Assembly (NCBI GenBank): GCA_947034895.1
Contig: OX344765.1
Location: forward strand, 16,311,001 to 16,375,000
Direction: 5' to 3'
Source: Rhytidiadelphus loreus
Taxonomy: Eukaryota; Streptophyta; Bryopsida; Hypnales; Hylocomiaceae
DNA length: 64,000 nt
Positions 23,101-34,016 of this stretch are shown piece after piece. The position numbers and the translations under genes were made by a program. The notes under the pieces were generated by a model. The model was given only the letters and a program-made list of their open reading frames with translations, searched no databases and was not told the origin of the DNA. The stretch's first letter is position 1; each line of letters opens with the position of its first letter.

Positions 23101-25367
23101 TTAGAACTTTTTCAATCTAATGAGGGCGGCGTTCTGTGATGACACACGAGTTCTGAGACCTAAAGGTACATGCGACATTGAGACTTGCATCATTCCTCTG
23201 AAGTCACAAACATTGAACCATCAACCATGTGCCGAAAACTTCAAGCATTCAAGGCGTGCAGCACAAATTGAAAATTTTACTAAGCAAAGTTCAGATATTA
23301 TAGATTACAAACAGGTCACCAAACAATACAAGTAATCAAAGATTGTTCTCAACTTACAGATGAAAAAATATCTGAAAGATCGATCTCACAATATCCAACA
23401 AGGTTGGTCTTGCTGGTTCGACTAGTCTGCACATCAAAATAACAAGTTATGTTTCTTGCTATTCTAAATGCAAATTGTGTCACGATTTCACCCATCACAA
23501 TCTTTGTCACGTTTTCATCCGTATAGTTTATCATTCACCGGTTCTGTTGTCTGTTATGTTAACCCTTGAAGGACGCAAATTTCCCAAATACACTGCAAAA
23601 ATCAGTCCCGAGAGGCACGCTGTGACCTTCAAGGGTAAATGCGATCTGTGTCATGATTTCATCCATCACGGTTTTTGTCAAGTTTTCATTCGCATAATTA
23701 TTCATTCATCCGTTCTTGCTAAACCGTAATGATGAAACGCTGCAGCTTGATGAAAACATTTTGGTGGTGCTGCATTGCAACGGAATCCATTCTAGTACAT
23801 AGTAATTGCAGAAAAATATGTAGAACATGCATATTCAAAGATTATCGTTTTCCTCATGAAAACGAGGACTCAGACAAACTCAAATTTGTTACCTCAAAAA
23901 CGGAGACTCGAACAACCCGAGGACCCTTTTCCTCCAGCACCATGCTCCTTGCCTGCAGAGAATGAGGTATAAGCTCGTGCAGCAACTAACTTGTGTGCAC
24001 ACGAGCTAAGCAGGACAAGAAAAATCACACACTGTAGTAAAATAGACAAAGTAGCACTCACCGACTTCCATTCAGGCTTGTCCGTGCTGAGGATAAAAAG
24101 GAGGTACATGCCCAGACCATCACAAAGGGGACAATGTCATGAAAGTTCAGATGAAGCCTCATATCTAAAGGCGCCCCAACGTAAACCACGTTGAGTACAA
24201 AAAACAACAAAGGCAAAAGATTACAAATAGAGTTCAGATTTGACTGAACTGGACAGAGGTCACTGTTCGGAAAGTCTGTTCTCCGAGAGATACACACGCA
24301 AACCACTTATCCTTGAACTCCATCCGTGCCTGTATCATTTCTCCACACCTCACCCCATCAGTTTGAAATAGAAATCACTGTATTCCGTAAGAGATCCAGC
24401 AGTTCACGTAACCATCAGCTGCTCAGTACAAAGCTCTAAGCAAGGTTAAACGAAATTCTCATGTAGAGGCATAACAGTCTCCACGGTCTTCTTGAACATC
24501 AACCCATTGCTCCAAATCCAAAAAAACTACAACCTAAGACAGCTCTCTTATCCTGAAGCATAAAAGTTTCTCAATCTTCTTGAGCATCAAACCATCGCTA
24601 CAAATCCACAAAAAACTACAACCCTAGAGAACTCTCTCATATTGAGGAATAAATGTTTCCATATCACCTTGAGCATCAGCCATTCGACCAAATCCACAAG
24701 AACTACAACTCCATATAACTCGTTCAAATGAGGGAATAAAAGTCTCCATGGTTTTCTTGATCATCAACCCATTACTTCAAATTCACAAAAACTGCACCTC
24801 AGGAAAACTCTCTCGTATTGGAGCATAAAAGTATCAACAGTCTTCTTGAGCATTAGCCATTGTGGGAAATCCACAAAACTACAACCCTAGACAGCTCTCA
24901 TACCGGGACACAAATATTTCCATAGCTTCTTGAGCATCAGCCATTGCGTCAACCCCAATGAATTCAAACTCCAAAAACTCTTTCATACGAGGGAACCAAC
25001 CTCCCATGTTCTTCTTGTGCACTACCCCATTGCTTCAACTCCACAAAAACTACAACCCCAGAGAACCAACCAACGATGCAACAAACAAAGCAAGACCTTG
25101 CAAATTCACATCAAGAAATCAATCCCAGAATTCGGAAAAAACAGGGGCGAGTACCGAAGTGAGCTGGATTGTGGCAATTCCACTGAATTGCTCCTCCTTG
25201 AGAAAGCCGTGGTAACTGCCTCCACCACGAGACCCACCCCCGCGTTTTCGCAGTCTCGTACTGCCACCACTCTTCTCCAGAATGGTCCCACTCGGCTCCG
25301 TCTCGCTCCCGGTCACCCCCCCGCCATGGCGACCATGATCCAAGCACGCCGAGGACTTGTTTCCCAT
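17119..25367 (-). CDS. PSD: phosphatidylserine decarboxylase, C2/EF-hand type (PSD2/PSD3-like)
   Basis: Makes phosphatidylethanolamine from phosphatidylserine in the endomembrane system. Twenty-two exons, all in phase, 750 residues: 25367-25155, 24329-24250, 24086-24062, 23952-23893, 23426-23358, 22795-22703, 22648-22583, 22512-22462, 22251-22168, 21849-21758, 21298-21143, 20935-20860, 20351-20240, 19977-19877, 19745-19698, 19455-19309, 19065-18973, 18788-18714, 18361-18269, 18119-18033, 17843-17793, 17499-17119. The protein starts MGNKSS, a possible N-myristoylation signal. A C2 domain spans about 61-180. EF-hand loops are at DYDANGELSYKE (220-231) and DINKDGKVTTDE (256-267). CPVC with a later H and C (285-307) could bind zinc. 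Catalytic blocks follow: TFNQFFIRELKPGVRP (443), DYHRFHSPV (523) and FGGST (613-617), where chain cleavage forms the pyruvoyl group at Ser616. An acidic heptad tail follows the usual C-terminus. Plant PSD2 is about 635 residues. Intron 14 has a GC donor. Confidence 0.95.
17155..17262 (-). repeat. coding 21-bp minisatellite (DDGKVEE heptads) in PSD tail
   Basis: Five near-identical 21-bp units encode D-D/E-G-K-V-E-E heptads in the last PSD exon. They lie beyond the point where the conserved PSD C-terminus (SERLLETLVFMGMTIG) ends. The reading frame continues to AERSVLNPLMH and a TAG stop at 17119. The tail is strongly acidic with regularly spaced lysines. Confidence 0.9.
18499..18600. mobile_element. 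degenerate hairpin MITE, intronic family copy 4
   Basis: The left arm (AGGGTTTTCAGGGAATTAG, then CTAGACAGCATCA) matches the arms of copies 1 and 3. The right arm is short and decayed (TGAAAACTC). It lies within an intron of the PSD gene. Confidence 0.45.
19876..19877 (-). other. GC donor splice site in PSD gene
   Basis: The exon ending GAATTTTTCAAG is followed by GCAAGA on the minus strand. Only this junction keeps the frame into DRINIEEFKEPIEHYQ at 19745. It is the second GC-AG intron in the island. Confidence 0.75.
21461..21690. mobile_element. hairpin MITE, intronic family copy 3
   Basis: The left arm (GACAGGATTGTC, then GTTGGACAACATTATAAAGA) and right arm (TCTTTGTAATGTTGTCAAAA, then CTAAAAACCTT) are inverted. 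The centre carries GGAGACCT and GATCACTGTGATCATA motifs shared with copies 1 and 2. It lies in the intron between the EF-hand and zinc-motif exons of PSD. Confidence 0.7.
24440..25060 (-). repeat. about 88-bp minisatellite in PSD intron 1
   Basis: A CACAAAA(A)CTACAACC core recurs near 24519, 24608, 24695, 24783, 24871 and 25041. Each core is followed by an AACTCTCTCATA-like block and CTTCTTGAGCATCA. Spacing is near 88 bp, with about six or seven copies. The array fills most of the first intron. Confidence 0.8.
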
Positions 25368-25479
25368 GGCGACTGCACGAACGCCAACTCTACAAATGCT
25401 GCAAACGTAGGGCGTGGCTCCAATCAATACTTTCGACAACGGATTCAACCAAAATCAATCCCAGTTACAAAAGGATTTC

Positions 25480-25780
25480 AGTACGAAAAGAACCTGCAAA
25501 TGGTGGAAATGCAGAGCGTCCACAAGAATCTCCAGCTTCAATAGAATTTCAGTAATAATCGAAAGCACTTTGCTCTGAAACAAAAAAGACTTCTTCGTAT
25601 TCAACCGAAATCCTAGTGCTACATCCAAACCTCAAATTCTTTCTTGTTAACCCCAAACCTGAAAATGGTGCAAATGCAGAGTGCCCACAGGAATCTCCGC
25701 CTTCACTAGAATTCAGTGAAGCAGTTTGCACTGTACCGAGACTTCTTCGGATTCAACGCAAATTGCAGCACCTGCCAGTT
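25480..25780. repeat. direct duplication upstream of PSD
   Basis: A segment at about 25490 (AACCTGCAAATGGTGG onward) is repeated at about 25655 (AACCTGAAAATGGTGC onward) with roughly 164-bp spacing and high identity. It lies in the PSD promoter side. Open frames through it are not supported as coding. Confidence 0.65.
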
Positions 25781-25959
25781 TGCACTACATTGAAAGAGAT
25801 TCTAGAGGAACAAGTTTCCTCCGGGAAAAATGAGAAACTGAGGCTTCGGAAAGATCTAACAGGGAATTCAACAACCATCCACACACGAGCGTTACAGCGT
25901 TACAGGAGACCGAGCGCGTTGCAGTACCGAGTTACAAACAGGTGTCGGTTCTGATTTTC

Positions 25960-27350
25960 TGCCACCGGCTTAGCTGGTTACTCTGGATGAAATGTCGAGG
26001 ATACAGTATTCACGGTTATAGGTGCCGGGTGAATGACGATATGGCACGCATTGATTGTTCTGTTGTACAGTTGTCACGTTGTCAGTAGCTCTCGGTGAGC
26101 TAGAAATGGATGAAAAATGGCATCATGTTCATCCGATTGCAAGGAAAGAAGACCCAAGCTTTGCGTGTATGAAATTTGATACTGCACTAAGGTAGGAATA
26201 CCATAAACGGTTAAAATAAGCATTTTAGCCTATAAGATATGGGAAATTCATTGAGAAATTCAGCTCAATGTACGCACAAATAAGGATGAGGAAGAATGAA
26301 ACAAAATAAAAATAAAAATCTTCAAAAGTGAATATTTTATTGAATATAAATGTGGATTTCTAATACAGACCCCATTCTTGTCTCATAGCTTCACCTAAAA
26401 CGGTTTCCCTTGGAACTTGTTCCTAATAAAGTCTAAGCCAATCAAATTTCAGCAAATCAAATCTTTTCAAATCAACATCAAAGCTAGCTATTGTTGGTTT
26501 TAGAACACACTATTGTGCCATTAGGAAGGGGGGTGCCATTTATGGTATTCCTACCTTAAGTATGGCAAACTGCACTGACATTATTGAAAACATAATAATT
26601 TTTTTTTCATATAAAGATAAATGTGAGGAATGGAGAGAACAATTGAAAAAAAAAATTTGACAAAGTATGAATTTGCTATGAATTTTTGAAGTGTACTACC
26701 CAATTGGTCCAAAAGAGTCTCTAGACTACCCCAAAACCAATAAAATGTGTATCCATAATGGTCATCTTACCACCTAAAGTAGTTATAGTATTTCCTAACA
26801 TGTTCATGACATGAAGGAATTAAAAAATTACTTCTTGTGATTAATTAATTTACACTAAAGAGGTGGAAACTCCTATTGTAGTCACTAATAACTCCTTCAC
26901 CATCACCAAGGCATTGTTTGTCGCCACTTAGTCAACCTAATTAGCTCAAATCTCATTTATTGCAAAAAAATTGTCATGGATTGATGTAAGATTGTAATGG
27001 ATCATTTCCTAGGTGTATGCATTGGGTGGTTTGCTTGTTGTAGGCTAGTTTACCTTAAATACAACTTCCATGAGTTTCATGATATTTTTATGGAATTTTT
27101 GGTTTGGCAAGAGAATTTCATATTATAGGTTAAATCTTGAACACCTAAGAGGATGTTTTGTGGCCTTTAGATGATCTCACGAAGCTCTCAAGGATGGAAA
27201 AAAATATTTTTCATCCTATTTTGGGGAGAGTGGTTTGACCCAATTTCAATAAAAATTGATGGATATTCATTCCTTATGATATTCTTTGACTATTCTACAT
27301 AAGAGAATGGCAAATCTATAGATCACGATGTAGTGTATTTTGGCAACTTT
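25960..27350. other. AT-rich non-coding region
   Basis: The composition drops sharply from the gene island. No exon, RNA gene or clear terminal repeat was found in this stretch. Confidence 0.5.
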
Positions 27351-27403
27351 ATTAACCCTTAAAGTTTTAAGAGTCCTTGCATAGGACTCTTGAAAGTTTA
27401 GGT

Positions 27404-27986
27404 CTAAGGGAGGACACTCTCACTACATTTGGGGTACCCACGTGCGGCGGTGGAAAAAGTAAAACATGTAATTCACCTTGAATAAACTATAATTTCATTC
27501 TAAAATTTTGAGCTTTGTTTAACAATGACTAAAGGTTTCTATTGACAAAAAATTCAATTCCAAATAACATAAGATATATTGTCTAGAAAGGGTTGAAAAA
27601 TGAACTAAAATGGCATGTTCTCCAACTAAAATATTTATAGAGCTCACATGAAGATGACTATTGCATCAATATTCAACCAAAATAAACTTTCAATAGAAAG
27701 CTATTCTATTGAATTTTTTTTTCATTTTTCAAATTTTTTTTCTTATATAATATAGAGGTGTGAAAGTTATTTTCAGCTTTACAGTGTATCTTTTTTCTTC
27801 AAAAATTTATAACTAATTACTATTAGCACAAAAAAATACCAATAATTCAAAACATAAACTTCTAAAGTAGTAAAATCTATCCATAAATTTTTTTTTGAAA
27901 AAGAAATTAAATTTTAAGGTGTATTACTTGTTTTACTTTTTCCGCCGCACGTAGGTTGCTAAAACATAGGGAGTGTCCTCCCCGGG
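27404..27986. mobile_element. hAT-like MITE with 8-bp target duplication
   Basis: The ends GGGAGGACACTC and GAGTGTCCTCCC are inverted. Subterminal inverted blocks ACGTGCGGCGG and CCGCCGCACGT extend the arms, followed by GAAAAAGTAAAAC and GTTTTACTTTTTC. GTTTAGGT flanks both sides (27396-27403 and 27987-27994), an 8-bp duplication typical of hAT elements. The interior is non-coding. A diverged, oppositely oriented relative is at about 50440-51000. Confidence 0.75.
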
Positions 27987-29071
27987 GTTTAGGTAGGTCC
28001 TTATGATCTCAATTTTTGGTATGATTTTTTGAATTTTTTTGTGAAGATTGGGTGTTTCAAGAGCTTTATTGGTAAATATTCTATTTTCAAATCCAACTCA
28101 CAATTGACAAATTATGACCATTTTTTTAGAAAATGGGGGAAAAGAGGCAATACATCTCTTGACTTTCACAAGGATTGTTTAAATGGGCAAGCAAACCGCT
28201 GCAAAAAGAGGCAACAAGTGTAGATTGAGACCCACAATAGGGGGCAACCACTAGCAAGCAACTAAGTATGGGACCATGGAGATTCCATACTTGAATAATA
28301 TATTCAATTTAAATTAATTTTTTTAAATTGCCAATTTTTTTTGCTAATTCTAGGACCAAATGGTCGAATCTAAAAATAAATTTAAAGATGGTTTGCCAAA
28401 AATCTAGAAAATCCAATAACAAACCATCCAATCAAATATCAATCTATCGTTTAACCATCTACCATCAAGAAATATTTTGATGGCAAAATGAAGGAATTAC
28501 TTCATTGGCATTTAGTGGATATGAAGGGTAGAGATGTTGTTTCTATAATAATATCATTTGTTCATCATAAATGCTCAAAGGGTATGGGCTAATTTGAAGA
28601 TGACAACTTGACCACCTATTGTCAAAACATAGAATTTTTATTCTAAGTGAAATTTCAAACTTCATTTTGGCATCATGGAATAACTTTTTTCAAAAAACTT
28701 TGAACTTAAAAAAGTTTTGAAATCAAACTAAATTTAATTTCTTTAAACCAGTTTGTGATTTTGAGCCTCTTAAAAAAAATTATGGACAAAATTGAGAGAG
28801 GATGTTTGAAAATATCAAAACTTTGTCCATAACTTTTTATTAGAGACTCTAAATCTTAGATAGATATTTGGAGATGAAAGTTAGATTGATTTCATCCATT
28901 ATCTAAGTTCAAAGTTTTTTGAAAAAAATTATTCTACTATGCCTAAATGAGGTATGAGATTTTACTTTGAACACAATTCTTGCTTTTGACTTGACTATGA
29001 ACAGTTCAACTCTTACTAATCCTAATTTACATATCCCACATGGGTTGTTTTACCTCCTACCACCCCATTGG

Positions 29072-29079
29072 TATAAATA
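29072..29079 (+). promoter_or_regulatory. TATA-box-like motif with CCATTGG upstream
   Basis: TATAAATA directly follows CCATTGG (an inverted CCAAT motif), a textbook promoter arrangement. There is no convincing coding frame downstream, and the site lies inside a decayed transposon. It may be a relic promoter or chance in AT-rich DNA. Confidence 0.2.
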
Positions 29080-31445
29080 GATTGTCTTCTCATTTATCAC
29101 CATTCTAGAAGTGCCTTTTGAAGTAGAGCAAGAGATTCATACTCAATGTGAGTAGTTTATTAGGATATAAAATCTAGGTTAATTGAATGCTAACAAACTT
29201 AATTAGATGGAGTTTAAAATATTCATTTGTGTGGAATGAAGATACTATAGTTAACTATTGAATATTTTGAATTTAATGCCAAATTTTTAAAATTATATTT
29301 TAAAGTATTGAAGCTTATTTTTAGACTTTGGTTTATTTTTGGCATTGAAGTGCCAAACCTACTATTTAAGTACAATAATTCAATGACATCAAGCAATGGA
29401 GAATGGCAAGAGCCATTTGCCTTGAATTTGGCAAGGGAGAGAAGGATTCTAAGCCATAGTACGTGAATACAATTACCAAGAGTAGAATATGACAAGAAGA
29501 TACTAAGAACATATTTGGAGCATTCAAGGGCCCAATTGTAGGAGGGTTGTCCATTGTCTTTGGCTTCAAGGAGTTCACATTCACCATTAGAAGCTCATAG
29601 AAATTTGAGATTTTGGATTTTTTCCAATTCTTATTTCTCTAGCTTCTCAAAAATGAGCTTATATTTGAATCCACCATTAGGATTAATAGATTCTAAAAGT
29701 ATATTGTGGAAAATTTTATTTAAAAATAGTGCAATGTATTATCAATTCTTGCGACATTGTTGCATTGCAAGATTTTATTTGATGTGTATCATATCTTACA
29801 TTGCCTTGAAAATTGGTGTAGATATGACTAACATAATTTTGAACATGTTAAAATTTTAACATTAAAGTTCATAGTATAGAAAAATTCCACAAATAGTGGT
29901 TAAAATCATCTAAAATTCTTGAGTAGGGATCTTATACTTTGAATGCATAAATCTTTCAATCTATATGATCAAACTTCTTGAAATTTTTAAAACATCATTT
30001 TGTACAAATGTAGTATAATACTCTATGGTTAGATTAAAAAAAAATTACCTTGTAAGCTTTGGGAGGCAACACAATAGAAATGGCAGTTTTTGAGTGGATA
30101 TTGAGGAAGAAAATGCCTTCACACTTTAGAGGTTAAATCTCTTCATCTTGAATTTTAGTCATAAAAATGATCTTGTTTGAATTTGAGACCAACTAATGAA
30201 TAAAACTTATCAAGTATAGTTTCTATGACTAATTCAAAATCTTGAAAAGTCCCAAAATTCAATATTTATTGCAATTTGATCTTTAGGCCAATTAATTTAC
30301 CATAAAAAGTTGATTTATTAGTTTTTGAATGACATGGTAAATTGAATTGAACCATGATGTTTTATACTATAATATATACTTCTAAACAAATTTCAGATGG
30401 GTGGATAACATTCTACAAATAATCTTCAAAATGGTAGAATAGATCTTAGTTTAGGTAGTTTCAATTTAAAAATAATAATTTGTTTTGACAATATATGAAA
30501 TTTTTATCAAAAGCATAATATACTAATGTATACCTTATTTATGGATTTTGGACCTATAATGAAAATTTTATGACCACAAAAAAAAATTCTCTTTGAGCTT
30601 GTGACTCAAAATAGTTCATAACTTTTTTGCAATCACCAAGCAGGTTACCACTTAAGAATGAGCATGTAGAAATAACTCAAACATCTTCTATATGCCCCTC
30701 TCTTCAATTATATCCTATAATATTGATCTTGGAGACTTGCCACACTATCATTGATTGTGACACATTTGTCTTCCATTAAAACCTTTAATATGATTGTCTT
30801 ATAGCACTTAAAATTAACCTTGAAAACAAAGATGCCCTTATTTTGTGGCATTTTTATTTTAGAAGTTTTAAAGAGATTATATAAAAACTTGATTTGTTCA
30901 AAATCCAACAAATGTAATGTTCTTTACTCAATCTAATGATATAACGATTTTTTTTTCATTATATTATACTTTTCACAACAAGATCAATCATAAAAATCAT
31001 TTTAAAATCATGGATCCTTTATCCTTGAAGTGTTAAAGGGGATAGAGTAAAGATAGAAGCACCTTTTAGCAACACCTATTGTTTGAATACATCCAAACAA
31101 AGAGGTCTTTAAACTTGTCCAATGGCTTATTTCCAACAAAATGATTTCTCAAACTCAACACAAGTTTTCAAAAGTGATCAACAAGAGTTGAAGACCACTT
31201 TGAGGCAACCAATGAAAGTTAAAGCATTCTATATTTCAAAAATGACCTATTAAAGATTATTTATTGTTCCTACACCACTGTCACCTTTGAAAATTTATAG
31301 TTTATTCATATGACCTTTGAAGAGTCTCAAACTAATTGCATGCAAGTTTTGCTTTCATTTGCAAACATCTAGATGAGATATTCTTTCCACATTGTATTCA
31401 AAGATGTTGGATCTCAAACAAGTGTCTCATGTAGATGAAGATACT

Positions 31446-32091
31446 TTAACCTTTGAAGGCCAAAATTGTGTTTTTTTGGCAACATAGCAATTTGGGGCAG
31501 CTCACTACAAATGGAGTTTTTATTTATTTTTTGCTGAAATGTTCACACATGTACTCAAGGAGTAGCTTTAAGGCCCATCAATTCTCATAACTTTTGACTA
31601 CATGGTTCAAAAGTTATTACATGATATGTAATTTTCAATGTTTGACGGGTAACTCAAAAATTTCTTAAAAAATTACCAACACATAACAATTTAGTGTTAT
31701 TTTTCAATTTCATAAAATTTCATAATTTAGTGTTTTGAATCACTTTGTACTTCTTTCTACTTACTATTTTTTTCCTATATGTTGTGCAATTCCAAATGAT
31801 CTAAATTTTTTCAAGAATGTAGCCAACTTGCCTTGAGGAATGAATTCAAAGAGTAACCACCATTTTGGACATTTTTTCATACAAATGTGACGTTGTAAAG
31901 TGCAACTGCCCTTATTTTCCATTACAAGAAATCTGACCCCTCCAAAAGGATGCTAGTTTTGCAGCTTCCATCAACAATTTCAGTGCAATTAGGGATTTTT
32001 TTTCCGGATTTGACGTGGCACTACTCGTGCCACATTAATGCCACATAAGATTGGCAATTTTATTTTTATTTTTATTTATTTTTAATATTTA

Positions 32092-32173
<82 letters not shown>

Positions 32174-32465
32174 AATAAAACATCTGTACTCGCACTGCAT
32201 AGCTGCCAAAAATCAAACATTTGCAGCCTTTTTCAAGGGTCTTATTTCTTGTAATGACATGGCCAAAAAAATGAATTTTGTCACTTCAAACGTTAATATC
32301 TTGCAATCTACATGGTAAAAAATTCTGGAATTTTTTCTACACCCTTTAAAACTAGTTTATCACAAGATCTTGTGGTCACTTGTGTCCGAAAATGTTTTTC
32401 ATCTAAAATATGGTGTTTGTATCAGAAATGGCAGTTTGGGAGCGTTTTCAACCTCTAGGGGTTAA
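31446..32465. mobile_element. candidate piggyBac-like TTAA element
   Basis: The right end (AAATGGCAGTTTGGGAG, then CTCTAGGGTTAA) is homologous to the right ends at 30136 and 49966. The left end, TTAACCTTTGAAGGCC, is chosen because it best matches the reverse complement of the right end (TTAACCCTAGAGGTTG). It contains a long TA microsatellite. The left boundary is uncertain. Confidence 0.4.
32097..32168. repeat. (TA)n microsatellite, about 36 units
   Basis: An uninterrupted TA tract of about 70 bases, self-complementary and able to extrude as a cruciform. It lies within a candidate piggyBac-like element. Confidence 0.95.
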
Positions 32466-33239
32466 CCCCCCAAAGTCCCAACACCCATTGGATGGATTAT
32501 AAATTTCTTGAAGAGCTTCCTATGTGATCTACAATAAACATATTAAGAACATCCAAGTATATTGAAGAAAAAAATTGCTTATTATTCAACAATGTGACTG
32601 GCAAGGCCACTGAATGCTTCATGATCTTTGTGCAAGGTTTTAAATTAATTCACACAAAGATGGAAAAAAAGAAAAACTATAAATGAATATTTTATGTTTA
32701 GATTCTTCTCAAGATATATTATTTTGCCTAATAAACTCCAAATCTACATTCCCATCTTTGGAATTTAAAATTATATTTCTAAATGCAAGAGATGAGATCT
32801 AAAGTGAGGTAGTGCGTAGAATAATCTTAAGGCCATAATCTAGAGAGAAGAGTTTGCTCCCACTCAAAACCTCAATATATAGACCAATTCTTTGAAGATT
32901 CCAAAATGGCACAACTACATGAAGCAAATGTATCAATTTTCATTAGCAATAAGTTTAGAAAACTTTGGATTATATGATTTTTCACCAATGGGAAGTGTAG
33001 GACATTTTGGACTATATAATCAATGCTTTAGGGCAACCCCAATACTCTTTGTTAAACTATCAATACATTGTATAATAAGAAGTGACACCATGCTCTTAGT
33101 AGTGAATTCTTCAAAAATAGGATCTCCTTGCTTATTCCACTCAATTTTTCTTCCCTAGTTGAAGTTGTACCTCTAATTCTCCCATTTTGGACCACAAATT
33201 CCTCTCAAGATGAGAGAGGTTTCAATCATACTCATTATG

Positions 33240-34016
33240 AACAAAAAAAGATGGAATGCAATTCATTTAGAAGGTTTTGATAGATTTGGATGCATTGAGT
33301 TCAAAGAATCTAATTTCAAGTCAATGTGGATGCTCCCCTCTCCAAAGATAAGGATAAATATGAAAGATATGAAAGATTGAATTGTGCTTTCCGTGATTTT
33401 GGAGGTTTAAGAGATGTGATTCCAAACGATGATGAGCTCAAACATGTCAAAATAAAGATTGTTATATGACAACACAAAGTTTAGGGTTCTTGCAACAATC
33501 AAGTTAAAACAAGCACCATCAAATTGGAGAGGTACCAATGGTGTCTATGAACATTGCAAGAATGTTTTTCCTTCTCTCAGTCTTTTATGCCATGATGTTT
33601 CTAATTTGGTTCTTTTGCATGCTCAATCCTAAGGGCTCTAATTGGAAATGTCAAGCTCCCTCCCTACGAACCATAAATCTATTGCAATTCATGCCGTGAA
33701 TAGAAGTGGAAGGTGCTAATTTAGAAGGATGTTGGAACTAGAGGTGCAATTGCCGAGAGAGCGAAAGATTATAGAGTGGGACAAGGCATCACCCACATTT
33801 TGTGAGGTGAAGGAGAGACTAGGGAATTGCGGTATTGCCAAAAATTGGTGTGTGGAGGTTTTGCGGGGTGGTGAATATGTTTCCTTAGATGATGACACGC
33901 AACTCCAAAATTGCAAGAAACTCACAGTGCGTGCTGCCCCTATCTCGGAGAAGACCTTGTTTGGGCCTAGCACTTCCTTTGCCTCAATCAAACTAGGTTC
34001 ATTGACAAATCATTAA
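33240..34016 (+). pseudogene. decayed coding remnant with beta-grasp-like tail
   Basis: The composition is less AT-rich than the flanks, and several frame-shifted segments read like protein. One around 33250-33350 includes FGCIEFKESNF. One around 33340-33468 includes CAFRDFGGLRDVIPNDDELK. A last open frame at 33729-34016 ends RAAPISEKTLFGPSTS. Its segment CVEVLRGGEYVSLDDDTQLQ, with alternating hydrophobics, resembles a ubiquitin-like or PB1-like fold; this is a pattern impression only. Frames do not join without stops, so I call it a pseudogene or transposon relic. No family is assigned. Confidence 0.35.

Larger units (their letters stand above)
27352..30136. mobile_element. piggyBac-like TTAA element, large, with nested MITE
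   Basis: The left end TTAACCCTTAAAGTTTTAAG and right end (reverse complement TTAACCTCTAAAGTGTGAAG) form inverted repeats bounded by TTAA, as expected for the piggyBac superfamily. The last 200 bases, including TCTATGGTTAGATT and AAATGGCAGTTTTTGAG, are homologous to the right end of the element at 49044-49966. The left subterminal CCTTATGATCTCAATTTT also matches that copy. A 583-bp element with its own 8-bp duplication is inserted near the left end. No transposase frame survives, so it is non-autonomous. Confidence 0.6.

Noticed and set aside
24930..25544. 204-codon plus-strand frame over the first PSD exon
   Set aside because: It is antisense to the PSD start exon and crosses the 88-bp intronic repeat; no plus-strand splice partners or motifs.
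32097..32168. TA tract as a replication origin or cruciform regulator
   Set aside because: Simple microsatellite growth explains it; nothing else at the site suggests an origin.
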